Shown: positions 56,669-64,000 of the stretch, one piece after another
Position numbering within the stretch: the stretch's first letter is position 1
Layout: each line of letters starts with the position of its first letter
Assembly: GCA_937896905.1 (NCBI GenBank)
Contig: CALBOE010000002.1
Span: 62,001-126,000 of the forward strand
DNA length: 64,000 nucleotides
Source of the DNA: an uncultured Clostridia bacterium
Lineage (GTDB): Bacteria > Bacillota > Clostridia > Christensenellales > UBA1242
Reading direction: 5' to 3'
Notes under the pieces: generated by a model
The model's input: only the letters and a program-made list of their open reading frames with translations
Database searches by the model: none
What the model was told of the DNA's origin: nothing
Translations under genes and position numbers: made by a program

Positions 56669-59210
56669 AGAAAAAGAAAGTTCACCAATAATTAAACAAT
56701 ACTGGGCCATTAAAGAACAATATAAAGATTGTATATTGTTTTTTAGGCTTGGCGATTTTTATGAACTGTTTTTTGAAGATGCGATTATTTGCAGTAAAGA
56801 GTTAGATTTAACCCTAACTGGAAAAACTTGCGGAATGGAAGAACGTGCGCCAATGTGCGGGGTTCCATTTCACGCCTACGAAAGCTATGCCCAAAAACTT
56901 ATTGAAAAGGGCTACAAGGTGGCAATTTGTGAGCAAACTGGCGAAATGGTTAACAAAGTTATGCAAAGGGACGTTGTGCGCATTATTACGGCAGGCACGG
57001 TTATGGAAAGTACCATGTTACAAGACGCTTCAAATACCTATATAATGTGTATTTATAAAAATAAAAACACAATATCTTATGCGTATGCGGATTTATCTAC
57101 CGGCGAAATGAATGTTGCAGAATATTCTGGTGATAATGTTAAGGGTTATATTAACGATCAAATTGTTAGGGTTATGCCAAGCGAAATTATATGCAATGAA
57201 GAAATGAAGCATTTTTCAAAGCAGCTTCCTTGTGTTATGGCAGATGATAAAATTCGTTTCAGCCAATATCACGATTGGGCTTTTGCTATTGGCAACTCAG
57301 AAAAAATTATTTGTAAACAATATGGTTTAAGGTCGGTTAAAGGTTACGATTTCGATAGTTCAAATTGTTTAAGTGCAGTTGGTGCTTTGCTTGAATACTT
57401 TAAAGAAACTCAAAAAAGAGATTTAAAACACCTTTCCTTGCCGAGAGTTTTGCAAGACAATCAATATATGTATATCGACACCAACACAAGGCGTAACCTT
57501 GAAATAGAGCAAACCATGCGAACCGGCTCTAAATATGGCACTTTGCTTTGGGTGTTGGATAACACTTGCACAGCTGGCGGTGCTAGATTGCTAAAAAACT
57601 GGGTAAGGCAACCACTTCAAAACAAAAAAGAAATAGACGCCCGCCTAGAAATGGTGGAAGATTTAGCAACAAACACACTTATTAGAGTAGAACTAAAAAA
57701 AGCGTTGCAAGGAATTCAAGATATTGAACGTTTGGTTGGTAAAATTTCATATGGCAACTTAATGCCAAAGGACTGTAACGCATTGGCAACATCGTTAAGG
57801 CAAACCTTAAATGTTAAGAACATTGTTAGTATGTGTAACAACAGCGGATTAAAAACACTTGCTAACAATATTGAGGATACAACTTCAATTTCCAACTTTA
57901 TTAATGCCACCATTGCAGACGAGCCACCAGCGCTTATGAAAGACGGCGGCTATATTAGAGATGGATTTAACCCAGCTTTGGATAGAGCACGAAGCATTAA
58001 AACAAACGCCGAGGGCTACATTCTTCAAATGCAACAGCAAGAACGCGATGAAACGGGCATTAAAAACCTTAAAATTGGATATAACAAGGTGTTTGGGTAC
58101 TATATTGAAGTGAACAAATCAATGAGCGAGCAAGTGCCTTTCCGCTATATTAGAAAACAGACCATTTCTAATAACGAGCGCTATATAACCGAGGAACTTA
58201 AAAAATTTGAAGAAGAAGTTTTAACATCTAAAGAGCAGGCGTTAAAACTAGAAAATGAAATTTTTGCAGAATTTAAAGCGCAGTTGCTAAAAAATGCGGC
58301 CGTTATGCAAAAAGTGGCAAGTATAGTTGCTGTGCTAGATTGTTTGTTTTCTTTGGCAGAAGTTGCTGTTAGAAACGACTATTGCAAACCAAACATTGTA
58401 ACAAACGGTGAAATTAACATTGTTGCTGGCAGACACCCAGTTGTTGAAAAAGTTGGAAAGAGCGAGGACTTTATTCCTAACGATTGCTTGCTTAACCACG
58501 AAGAACAACGAACAATAATATTAACCGGCCCAAATATGGCAGGTAAATCTACATATATGCGCCAAGTTGCATTAATAACCTACATGGCACACATTGGAAG
58601 TTTTGTTCCAGCCCAAACTGCAAATGTTTGTTTGGTTGATAGAATTTTTACAAGAATTGGTGCAAGTGACGACCTTTCTGTTGGGCAATCTACCTTTATG
58701 GTGGAAATGATTGAAGTTGCAAATATCTTAAACTTTGCAACAAATAACAGCTTAATAATTTTAGACGAAGTGGGCAGGGGCACCTCAACCTTCGATGGGC
58801 TTTCAATTGCTTGGTCGGTGGTGGAATATCTTTCTAAAAAACTGAATGTTAAAACATTATTTGCCACACACTATCACGAATTAATGCAATTAGAGGGCTT
58901 ATACGAAGGCGTTAAAAATTATTGCATATCCATTAAAGAAATAGGCGGCAAGCTTGTGTTTTTGCGCAAAATTATGCGTGGTAGTGCAACAAGAAGTTAT
59001 GGTATTGAAGTTGCTAGTTTAGCGGGATTACCAGCCGAAGTTATTGCTCGTTCTAAGGAACTTATTTCGGAACTAGAAACAGAGCGCATTGGAGATGGAG
59101 TTCAAAAAGAAAGTGAAATTATAGATAACCTTAAAGCAATTGATATCAATAACTTAACGCCAATTGTTGCATTCGATACGCTTAACTATTTAATAAACCT
59201 TGCAAAATAA
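56658..59210 (+). CDS. mutS: DNA mismatch repair protein MutS
   Basis: Recognises mismatches. 850 residues. Mismatch-binding motif FFRLGDFYELFFEDA (the Phe is replaced in some; here LGDFYELF), connector, lever and clamp domains, and the ATPase with Walker A GPNMAGKST (about 623), signature region TRIGASDDLSVGQSTFMVEM and Walker B LIILDEVGRGTSTFDG. SD is weak (AGTAATG). The beta-clamp motif end and helix-turn-helix (ASLAGLPAEVIARSKEL) are present. Confidence 0.97.
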   Translation: MSAKEKESSPIIKQYWAIKEQYKDCILFFRLGDFYELFFEDAIICSKELDLTLTGKTCGMEERAPMCGVPFHAYESYAQKLIEKGYKVAICEQTGEMVNKVMQRDVVRIITAGTVMESTMLQDASNTYIMCIYKNKNTISYAYADLSTGEMNVAEYSGDNVKGYINDQIVRVMPSEIICNEEMKHFSKQLPCVMADDKIRFSQYHDWAFAIGNSEKIICKQYGLRSVKGYDFDSSNCLSAVGALLEYFKETQKRDLKHLSLPRVLQDNQYMYIDTNTRRNLEIEQTMRTGSKYGTLLWVLDNTCTAGGARLLKNWVRQPLQNKKEIDARLEMVEDLATNTLIRVELKKALQGIQDIERLVGKISYGNLMPKDCNALATSLRQTLNVKNIVSMCNNSGLKTLANNIEDTTSISNFINATIADEPPALMKDGGYIRDGFNPALDRARSIKTNAEGYILQMQQQERDETGIKNLKIGYNKVFGYYIEVNKSMSEQVPFRYIRKQTISNNERYITEELKKFEEEVLTSKEQALKLENEIFAEFKAQLLKNAAVMQKVASIVAVLDCLFSLAEVAVRNDYCKPNIVTNGEINIVAGRHPVVEKVGKSEDFIPNDCLLNHEEQRTIILTGPNMAGKSTYMRQVALITYMAHIGSFVPAQTANVCLVDRIFTRIGASDDLSVGQSTFMVEMIEVANILNFATNNSLIILDEVGRGTSTFDGLSIAWSVVEYLSKKLNVKTLFATHYHELMQLEGLYEGVKNYCISIKEIGGKLVFLRKIMRGSATRSYGIEVASLAGLPAEVIARSKELISELETERIGDGVQKESEIIDNLKAIDINNLTPIVAFDTLNYLINLAK

Positions 59211-59228
59211 ATAAAAGGAATTAAGTTT

Positions 59229-61085
59229 ATGGCCATTAACGTTTTAGACACCATGATAATTAATAGAATATCTGCCGGTGAAGTGGTGGAAAGCCCATTT
59301 TCTATTGTTAAAGAATTGCTAGATAATGCAATAGACGCAGGAGCAACCAAAATCTATGTTGAAATTGTAGATGGTGGAACCACATCAATAACAGTTAAAG
59401 ATAACGGCAAAGGTATAGACCAAGAAGATATGGTTAAGGCATTTTTGCCGCACGCAACCAGCAAAATTAAGCAGATTGAAGATTTAGAAGCAATTGAAAC
59501 TTTGGGGTTTAGGGGTGAGGCTCTTGCCAGCATTTCTAATGTTAGCCACACTAAACTAACAACAAAAACCAAGAACGTGGCACACGCTTATTCTTTAGAA
59601 GTTGACGGTGGAGCATTTGGTGAAATTAACCCATCTAGTGGTGACAATGGCACAAAAATTGAGGTTAACGATTTATTTTATAACACGCCAGCAAGGCGCA
59701 AATTTATGAAAAAGCCAAAGCAGGAAGAAAGTCAAATAACAAATATTATGGCTAGATACATTCTTGCAAATCCAACCATTAGTTTTACTTATGTTGCAGA
59801 TGGTAGAACTATTTATAAAACTGCTGGTAACACCTTGTTAGATGCCATATATTGTGTGTATGGCGCTGAAACAGCTCAAAGTTTGCTAAAAGTTGAAAAA
59901 TCAATAGGTAATATATCTTTAAGCGGTTGCGTTTCTAAAATTGGTTTTAGCAAGCCAAACACAACCTATCAAACCCTTATGATAAATTCTCGCTATGTTG
60001 TTGACGAAATTGTTTCCAAAGCGGTTTATATGGCATTTGAAGAATATTTAATGACCAGGCAATTTCCATTTTACGTTTTAAATTTAACTATGCCTAGCAT
60101 AGATGTAGACGTTAATGTGCACCCTAGCAAACTTAATGTGAAATTTGCTAACCCAAGCAAAATTTACGACCTTGTTTATTCTGCAACACGTTCGGCAATA
60201 TATCAGGCAATCAACCCAACGCCAACCTTTGCAAGGCAAGAAGAGGCATCAATTAGCGAAGAAAATGCTATAACTCAATTAATTGCTCCAAATTTAAACA
60301 GTTTAACCGAAATTGAAATTGCACCTAACGAGCTTTCCAAACCAAATGGTTTTGTTTCTTTAAAGCAAACCACCTTTTCGCCAATAACAATGTTTGATTT
60401 AAATAAAGAAACAACCACACCAACCAAACCTATGCAAACAGAGCAGGATTTTGTTTGGAACAAAACCAAAGAAAACCAGGCAGAAGAACATTTGGTTGAT
60501 GTTGAAAATTTTGCAAAATTTAAGGTTGTTGGGCAATTGTTTAACGAGTTCTTGGTGCTAGAAAAAGACAGCAATATGTTGCTATTAGATTTTCATGCAG
60601 GGCACGAGCGCCTTAATTACGACAAGTTTACTGCGCAAGTTAAATCGCGCAAAGTTGTTGTGCAAGATTTATTAATTCCATACACACATGAAATGACAGA
60701 ACAAGAAGTAGATTTCATTTTAAATTTAAAACAGGAGCTTTTCGATTTAGGCTTTGAAGTTGACGCATTTGGCGATAGAAAAATTGTTATTAATGCTGTA
60801 CCTATGCAGTTAAAAGACATAAATTTAAAGAATTTCGTAGACGACTTATTGCACGATATGAAGAATTTAAAGCCCAAAATGAACAATGAAGTTCATAATT
60901 ATTTAGCTCAAAAAGCGTGCAAGAGTAGTGTTAAGGCAGGCATGACCCTGTCGGAATTGGAAATTAACGACCTATTAAAGAATTTAGATATGAAAAATCC
61001 TGTTTTGCTTTGTCCGCATGGCAGACCAATTGTAACTGTTGTTGCAAAATCTCAAATTGAAAAATGGTTTAAAAGAATTGTATAA
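59229..61085 (+). CDS. mutL: DNA mismatch repair protein MutL
   Basis: 618 residues. GHKL ATPase N-terminus: RISAGEVVESPFSIVKELLD, DNGKGI, TLGFRGEALASIS. A variable linker (330-430) precedes the C-terminal dimerisation and endonuclease domain. The endonuclease motif DQHA-x2-E-x4-E appears as DFHAGHERLNYD, with Phe for Gln and Asp for the last Glu, so nicking activity is likely but the site is altered. QKACKSSVKAGM and LLCPHGRPIV complete the site. It is 18 bases after mutS, and its end overlaps the miaA start. Confidence 0.96.
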   Translation: MAINVLDTMIINRISAGEVVESPFSIVKELLDNAIDAGATKIYVEIVDGGTTSITVKDNGKGIDQEDMVKAFLPHATSKIKQIEDLEAIETLGFRGEALASISNVSHTKLTTKTKNVAHAYSLEVDGGAFGEINPSSGDNGTKIEVNDLFYNTPARRKFMKKPKQEESQITNIMARYILANPTISFTYVADGRTIYKTAGNTLLDAIYCVYGAETAQSLLKVEKSIGNISLSGCVSKIGFSKPNTTYQTLMINSRYVVDEIVSKAVYMAFEEYLMTRQFPFYVLNLTMPSIDVDVNVHPSKLNVKFANPSKIYDLVYSATRSAIYQAINPTPTFARQEEASISEENAITQLIAPNLNSLTEIEIAPNELSKPNGFVSLKQTTFSPITMFDLNKETTTPTKPMQTEQDFVWNKTKENQAEEHLVDVENFAKFKVVGQLFNEFLVLEKDSNMLLLDFHAGHERLNYDKFTAQVKSRKVVVQDLLIPYTHEMTEQEVDFILNLKQELFDLGFEVDAFGDRKIVINAVPMQLKDINLKNFVDDLLHDMKNLKPKMNNEVHNYLAQKACKSSVKAGMTLSELEINDLLKNLDMKNPVLLCPHGRPIVTVVAKSQIEKWFKRIV

Positions 61086-61981
61086 TGAATAAAATTGTTG
61101 TTATAACTGGATTAACTGGTAGTGGCAAAAGTTCTTTGGCATGCTTTTTTGCCGAGAAATATAACGGTGAAATAGTGTCGGTAGATAGCGTTCAAATTTA
61201 TAAAGGATTAAATATTGGTAGCGCCAAAGAAAGCATAGAAACAAGGCAAAAAATTCAACATCATTTAATAGACATTAAAGATTTCACAGAAACATACAAC
61301 GTTAGCGAATTTATTACAGATTGTTTAAATGCAATAAATAACATAATTGCTCGCAACAAACTACCAATTTTGGTGGGGGGAACGGGGCTATATATTAAGG
61401 CATTGTTGCAAGGTTACAGTTTAGGCAGTGCCAGCAACGAAGAATTTAGAGCATTAAAACAACAAGAAGCGCAAGAAAATGGCAATATGTTTGTGTGGGA
61501 GCAACTAAATAAACTAAACCCTGAAAAGGCAGCATTGGTTCACCCAAACAATTTAAAAAGGGTTATACGATATTTAGAAAACGAAACTTTTGGCAATTTG
61601 CCTAGCATAACAAGTAAACCTCTAGATGGTTTTGATGTGTGTTCAATTGGCTTAATTGAAGATAGGGAAAGCATATATGCAAAAATTAACACAAGAGTAG
61701 ACCAAATGCTAAAAGAAGGTTTGCAGGCAGAGGTAGAAAACTTAATTAAGCTGGGTGCCAAAAGAGAGCATCAGGCAATGAACTCAATTGGATATAAAGA
61801 ATGGTTCGATTATTACGAAAATAAAACCCATTTTAACACCACAATCAGCTTAATTAAACAACATACCAGAAACTATTGCAAACGTCAATTAACATTCTTA
61901 AAAACCATACCAGAGCTTACGTTGTGCAGTGTGGAGCAAGCTAAACAAAAAATAGAGGAATTTTTAAATGATAACAATTAA
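61085..61981 (+). CDS. miaA: tRNA dimethylallyltransferase MiaA
   Basis: Adds the dimethylallyl group to A37 of tRNA, the substrate of MiaB. 298 residues. P-loop GLTGSGKSSLA (9-19), SVDSVQIYKGLNIGSAK, VGGTGLYIKALLQGY and the C-terminal RQLTFLKTIP. Start overlaps the mutL stop (TAATG). Overlaps the next gene by 14 bases. Confidence 0.96.
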   Translation: MNKIVVITGLTGSGKSSLACFFAEKYNGEIVSVDSVQIYKGLNIGSAKESIETRQKIQHHLIDIKDFTETYNVSEFITDCLNAINNIIARNKLPILVGGTGLYIKALLQGYSLGSASNEEFRALKQQEAQENGNMFVWEQLNKLNPEKAALVHPNNLKRVIRYLENETFGNLPSITSKPLDGFDVCSIGLIEDRESIYAKINTRVDQMLKEGLQAEVENLIKLGAKREHQAMNSIGYKEWFDYYENKTHFNTTISLIKQHTRNYCKRQLTFLKTIPELTLCSVEQAKQKIEEFLNDNN

Positions 61982-63206
61982 TGAAAAATCTTGGCAATTA
62001 ATTAAAGAAAGCGAACAAGAATGTGTTCATAAATTCAAGGAAATTGAAGAAATAGAACTGCAAAATCAGTTAAAAGTTTTAAATGCTTTTAACGAAAACA
62101 GAGTGCAATCATATCACTTTATTGGTAGTAGCGGATACGGGCATAACGATATTGGCAAAGAAAAACTTTGCAGTTTGTTTGCTTCTATTTTTCACACGGA
62201 AGCTGCCATTGTTAGCCCTTTAATAAGTTGTGGTACGGAAGCAATAAGCCAAACCTTATTTGGTATTCTGCGCCCAAATGACACAATGCTTTGCATTTCT
62301 GGCACTCCATACGACACATTGCAAAAAATTCTTTACGGCGAGCAGGGCAAGGATATTGGATCTCTTAAGGATTATAAAATTAACTATAAAGAAATTGCTT
62401 TAAAGAACAATGATTTTGATATTCCAGCCATAAAAAAAGCCATTGAACAGTTTAAACCAAAAATGCTATACATTCAACGTTCTCGTGGATATTCTTCACG
62501 CAATGCATTAACCATTTCACAAATTGAAAGAGTAATTCAAGAAATTAAACCTTTAACTTCTGCTTGCGTTGTTGTGGATAACTGCTATGGTGAATTTACA
62601 GAAACCAAAGAACCAACTGACGTTGGGGCAGACGTGGTTATAGGTTCGCTTCTTAAAAATATGGGTGGTGGAATTGCTCCAACAGGTGGATATATTGCAG
62701 GAAAAGCAACTTTAATTGAACAGATTACATATAAATTAACAAGCCCAGCACTAAGCTTCGACACTGGCTCTTATGAACCCGGTTATAAATCATTTTTCGA
62801 GGGGTTATTTGTTTCGCCACACATAGTTGCGCAAGCGAAAAAACTTGTTGTTCTAACAAGTGTTGTATTAAGCAAATTGGGCTATAAAACTGTTCCAAGC
62901 TTAAACGAACCTATTAGCGATATTGTTTGTAGCATAGAATTGCAGGATAAAAATAAATTGATTGATTTTTGTAGAGCGATTCAATATTCCAGTGCCGTGG
63001 ATAGCGACACAACTCTCGTAGCGGGGGAGATGGATGGCTATGAAGATTTAATTATAATGGCTAGCGGAAGTTTTAATCAGGGCAGCAGCATAGAACTAAG
63101 TTGCGATGGCCCAATAAGAGAACCTTTCACTGCATATATGCAAGGTTGTTTAAGTTATGCTCATGGCAAAATTGGGCTTGCAAACGCTATTCAAACCTTA
63201 ATATAG
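61968..63206 (+). CDS. ynbB: PLP-dependent methionine gamma-lyase-like protein (YnbB, aluminium resistance family)
   Basis: 412 residues, fold type I. YHFIGSSGYGHNDIGKEKL, IVSPLISCGTEAISQTLFG, and the PLP lysine region GSLLKNMGGGIAPTGGYIAG; LYIQRSRGYSSRNALTI and VVVDNCYGEFTETKEP. The family is annotated as methionine gamma-lyase or aluminium resistance; its true substrate is unproven. The miaA-ynbB neighbourhood is conserved in Bacillota, which supports membership in this operon. Confidence 0.9.
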   Translation: MITINEKSWQLIKESEQECVHKFKEIEEIELQNQLKVLNAFNENRVQSYHFIGSSGYGHNDIGKEKLCSLFASIFHTEAAIVSPLISCGTEAISQTLFGILRPNDTMLCISGTPYDTLQKILYGEQGKDIGSLKDYKINYKEIALKNNDFDIPAIKKAIEQFKPKMLYIQRSRGYSSRNALTISQIERVIQEIKPLTSACVVVDNCYGEFTETKEPTDVGADVVIGSLLKNMGGGIAPTGGYIAGKATLIEQITYKLTSPALSFDTGSYEPGYKSFFEGLFVSPHIVAQAKKLVVLTSVVLSKLGYKTVPSLNEPISDIVCSIELQDKNKLIDFCRAIQYSSAVDSDTTLVAGEMDGYEDLIIMASGSFNQGSSIELSCDGPIREPFTAYMQGCLSYAHGKIGLANAIQTLI

Positions 63207-63209
63207 ATA

Positions 63210-63238
63210 TTGACAACCTTATGTTTTAACTATATAAT
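63210..63238 (+). promoter_or_regulatory. Consensus promoter for the 87-aa gene
   Basis: TTGACA (63210-63215), 17-bp spacer, TATAAT (63233-63238): both hexamers perfect. Confidence 0.9.
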
Positions 63239-63261
63239 GAACTAAGTTGGAGGGAGAGAAT

Positions 63262-63525
63262 ATGCCAAGAATAGAAATGGAATCACACGTAAGAATTGGG
63301 AATAAGATTGAAACAAGAAGAGTTATTGTTGATTTACCAAATAAATTGTTTGTACCCAAAATTGGCAGATATTTATTTTGGGACGAATGTGTTAGAGGAT
63401 ATACCGCACCAGATACAAACACAATAATATATGCCGAAGATTATGTTAACGAACAAATTAACAAACCAAAAACTGCTAAACCAATTGAAATTAAATTGCA
63501 TGACGAAAATGAACAAACTCTTTAA
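63262..63525 (+). CDS. Hypothetical protein, 87 aa
   Basis: Not recognised. The ATG at 63262 follows GGAGGGAGAG; an in-frame ATG at 63247 overlaps the SD and is unlikely. The sequence is beta-rich: EMESHVRIGNKIETRRVIVD, LFVPKIGRYLFWDECVRGY, then a charged tail. It has a perfect consensus promoter and its own terminator, so it should be highly expressed. No signal peptide. Function unknown. Confidence 0.8.
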   Translation: MPRIEMESHVRIGNKIETRRVIVDLPNKLFVPKIGRYLFWDECVRGYTAPDTNTIIYAEDYVNEQINKPKTAKPIEIKLHDENEQTL

Positions 63526-63558
63526 TTAACATTTTAAATTGATTTAACTTTATAAAGC

Positions 63559-63584
63559 AAGTCCTAATTTCTTAGGGCTTTTTT
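63559..63584 (+). terminator. Terminator of the 87-aa gene
   Basis: AAGTCCTAA-TTTC-TTAGGGCTT (63559-63580) with one G-U pair, then T run. Confidence 0.88.
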
Positions 63585-64000
63585 GTTGCCTAATATATAT
63601 AACTGGGTTAGGGTAGAAATGAAAATAATTTGCAAATAAACGATATAAAGTTGCAAAAAAGTAATGATTTTGCTTGACATTTGTATGTGGACTAATTTAG
63701 GGCAATGTGAAAGTTTATTTTTATATCTTTGCGCAAAACACTTCTTTTGCGCAAAGATTGGTTAAAATTGCAATGAAATTGTGTGGAAAACACAATTTTT
63801 GTCCACATATATGATTTTATGTTTTTTTATTTTACTTAATTCGACAACATATCATAAATATTATCCACAAATACAAAATGCTTTAAAGTTGCACCGAATT
63901 TGATATTGAAAAAATAAATGTTACTATAATACCTTGTATTACTTAATGTCAGTTAATAGTTTATTTAAATGTCATTGAATTTGTGTGAGCGCATTATAGA
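63585..64000. other. AT-rich gene-free region with DnaA-box-like sites and palindromes
   Basis: No credible reading frame. It holds one perfect DnaA box TTATCCACA (63861-63869) and three near matches: TTGTCCACA (63799-63807), and on the other strand TTTTCCACA (63782-63790) and TAGTCCACA (63686-63694). Inverted repeats lie at 63725-63758 and 63778-63796. A long T/A-rich run follows the second group. The region continues beyond the window; it may be a replication origin, a DnaA-titration site or an upstream regulatory region of the next gene. Confidence 0.5.
63725..63758. repeat. Perfect 14-bp inverted repeat
   Basis: ATCTTTGCGCAAAA (63725-63738), loop CACTTC, TTTTGCGCAAAGAT (63745-63758). Each arm also contains the self-complementary TTTGCGCAAA, so it reads as two palindromes in tandem as well as one hairpin. 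No T run follows, so it is not an ordinary terminator. Confidence 0.85.

Noticed and set aside
63660..63702. Promoter from TTGACA at 63674
   Set aside because: Seventeen bases downstream is TTAGGG, which is no -10; no gene follows within reach.
1..64000. tRNA or rRNA genes, riboswitches, T-box leaders
   Set aside because: No cloverleaf with a GTTCRANYC arm, no rRNA-like sequence and no T-box AGGGTGGNACCGCG element was seen by eye, including before proS.

Overview
The window is a gene-dense, AT-rich bacterial chromosome segment. Almost all genes lie on the + strand and are packed into overlapping operons. Gene order (smc-ftsY-ylxM-ffh-rpsP-khpA-rimM-trmD; rplS, rbgA, rnhB, dprA, topA, trmFO, hslVU; rpsB-tsf-frr-uppS-cdsA-rseP; rimP-nusA-ylxR-ylxQ-infB-rbfA-truB; efp-spoIIIAA to AH-yqhY-nusB-xseAB; miaB-mutS-mutL-miaA-ynbB) is that of Bacillota. 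A full spoIIIA operon points to an endospore-forming clostridial lineage, probably an uncultured one with a streamlined genome. Names rest on motifs and synteny read by eye; no database search was run.

Layout. 1-3.3 kb: DNA repair (3' part of pcrA/uvrD, ligA). 3.4-10 kb: smc and the SRP genes ftsY, ylxM and ffh. 10-11 kb: two unknown genes. 11-15.5 kb: ribosomal proteins, 16S and tRNA maturation, rnhB, yraN and rplS. 15.7-23.6 kb: comM, dprA, topA, trmFO, hslV and hslU, preceded by a LexA-like box. 23.6-27.7 kb: tcdA, a thioredoxin, iscS with an IscU-like partner, ruvX and a DUF1292 gene. 27.7-33 kb: rpsB, tsf, frr, uppS, cdsA, rseP. 33-35.4 kb: an unknown helical protein, then a PolC-like exonuclease without polymerase at the usual polC locus. 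35.4-41.4 kb: the nusA-infB operon. 41.4-47.6 kb: efp, spoIIIA, yqhY, nusB. 47.6-51.9 kb: xseAB, archaeal-type proS, a frameshifted galE and an unknown gene. 51.9-55.3 kb: rpsT, murI and a class A PBP. 55.3-63.2 kb: miaB, mutSL, miaA, ynbB. 63.2-64 kb: one small gene, then about 475 bp without genes that carries DnaA-box-like sites and palindromes.

Most unusual signal. Three conserved genes (ffh, rplS, tsf) are each followed, after a short spacer with small palindromes, by a second copy of their own 3' end, and rplS by a third. The tsf copies differ at five of 40 bases and every change is synonymous, the stop codon included. The third rplS copy also re-encodes the same C-terminus with other codons and rebuilds the terminator hairpin. 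In ffh and tsf the transcription terminator follows the outer copy. This looks like scars of, or very small, elements that enter at gene 3' ends and restore the ending with their own recoded version.

Other points: an IscU-like protein lacking two of the three Fe-S ligand cysteines, a thioredoxin with a CMPC active site, three apparently leaderless genes (ruvX, the exonuclease, miaB), related-looking leader hairpins before rpsP and rpsB, a perfect 11-bp hairpin before rimP that duplicates its Shine-Dalgarno sequence, and a repeat island between rbgA and rnhB.
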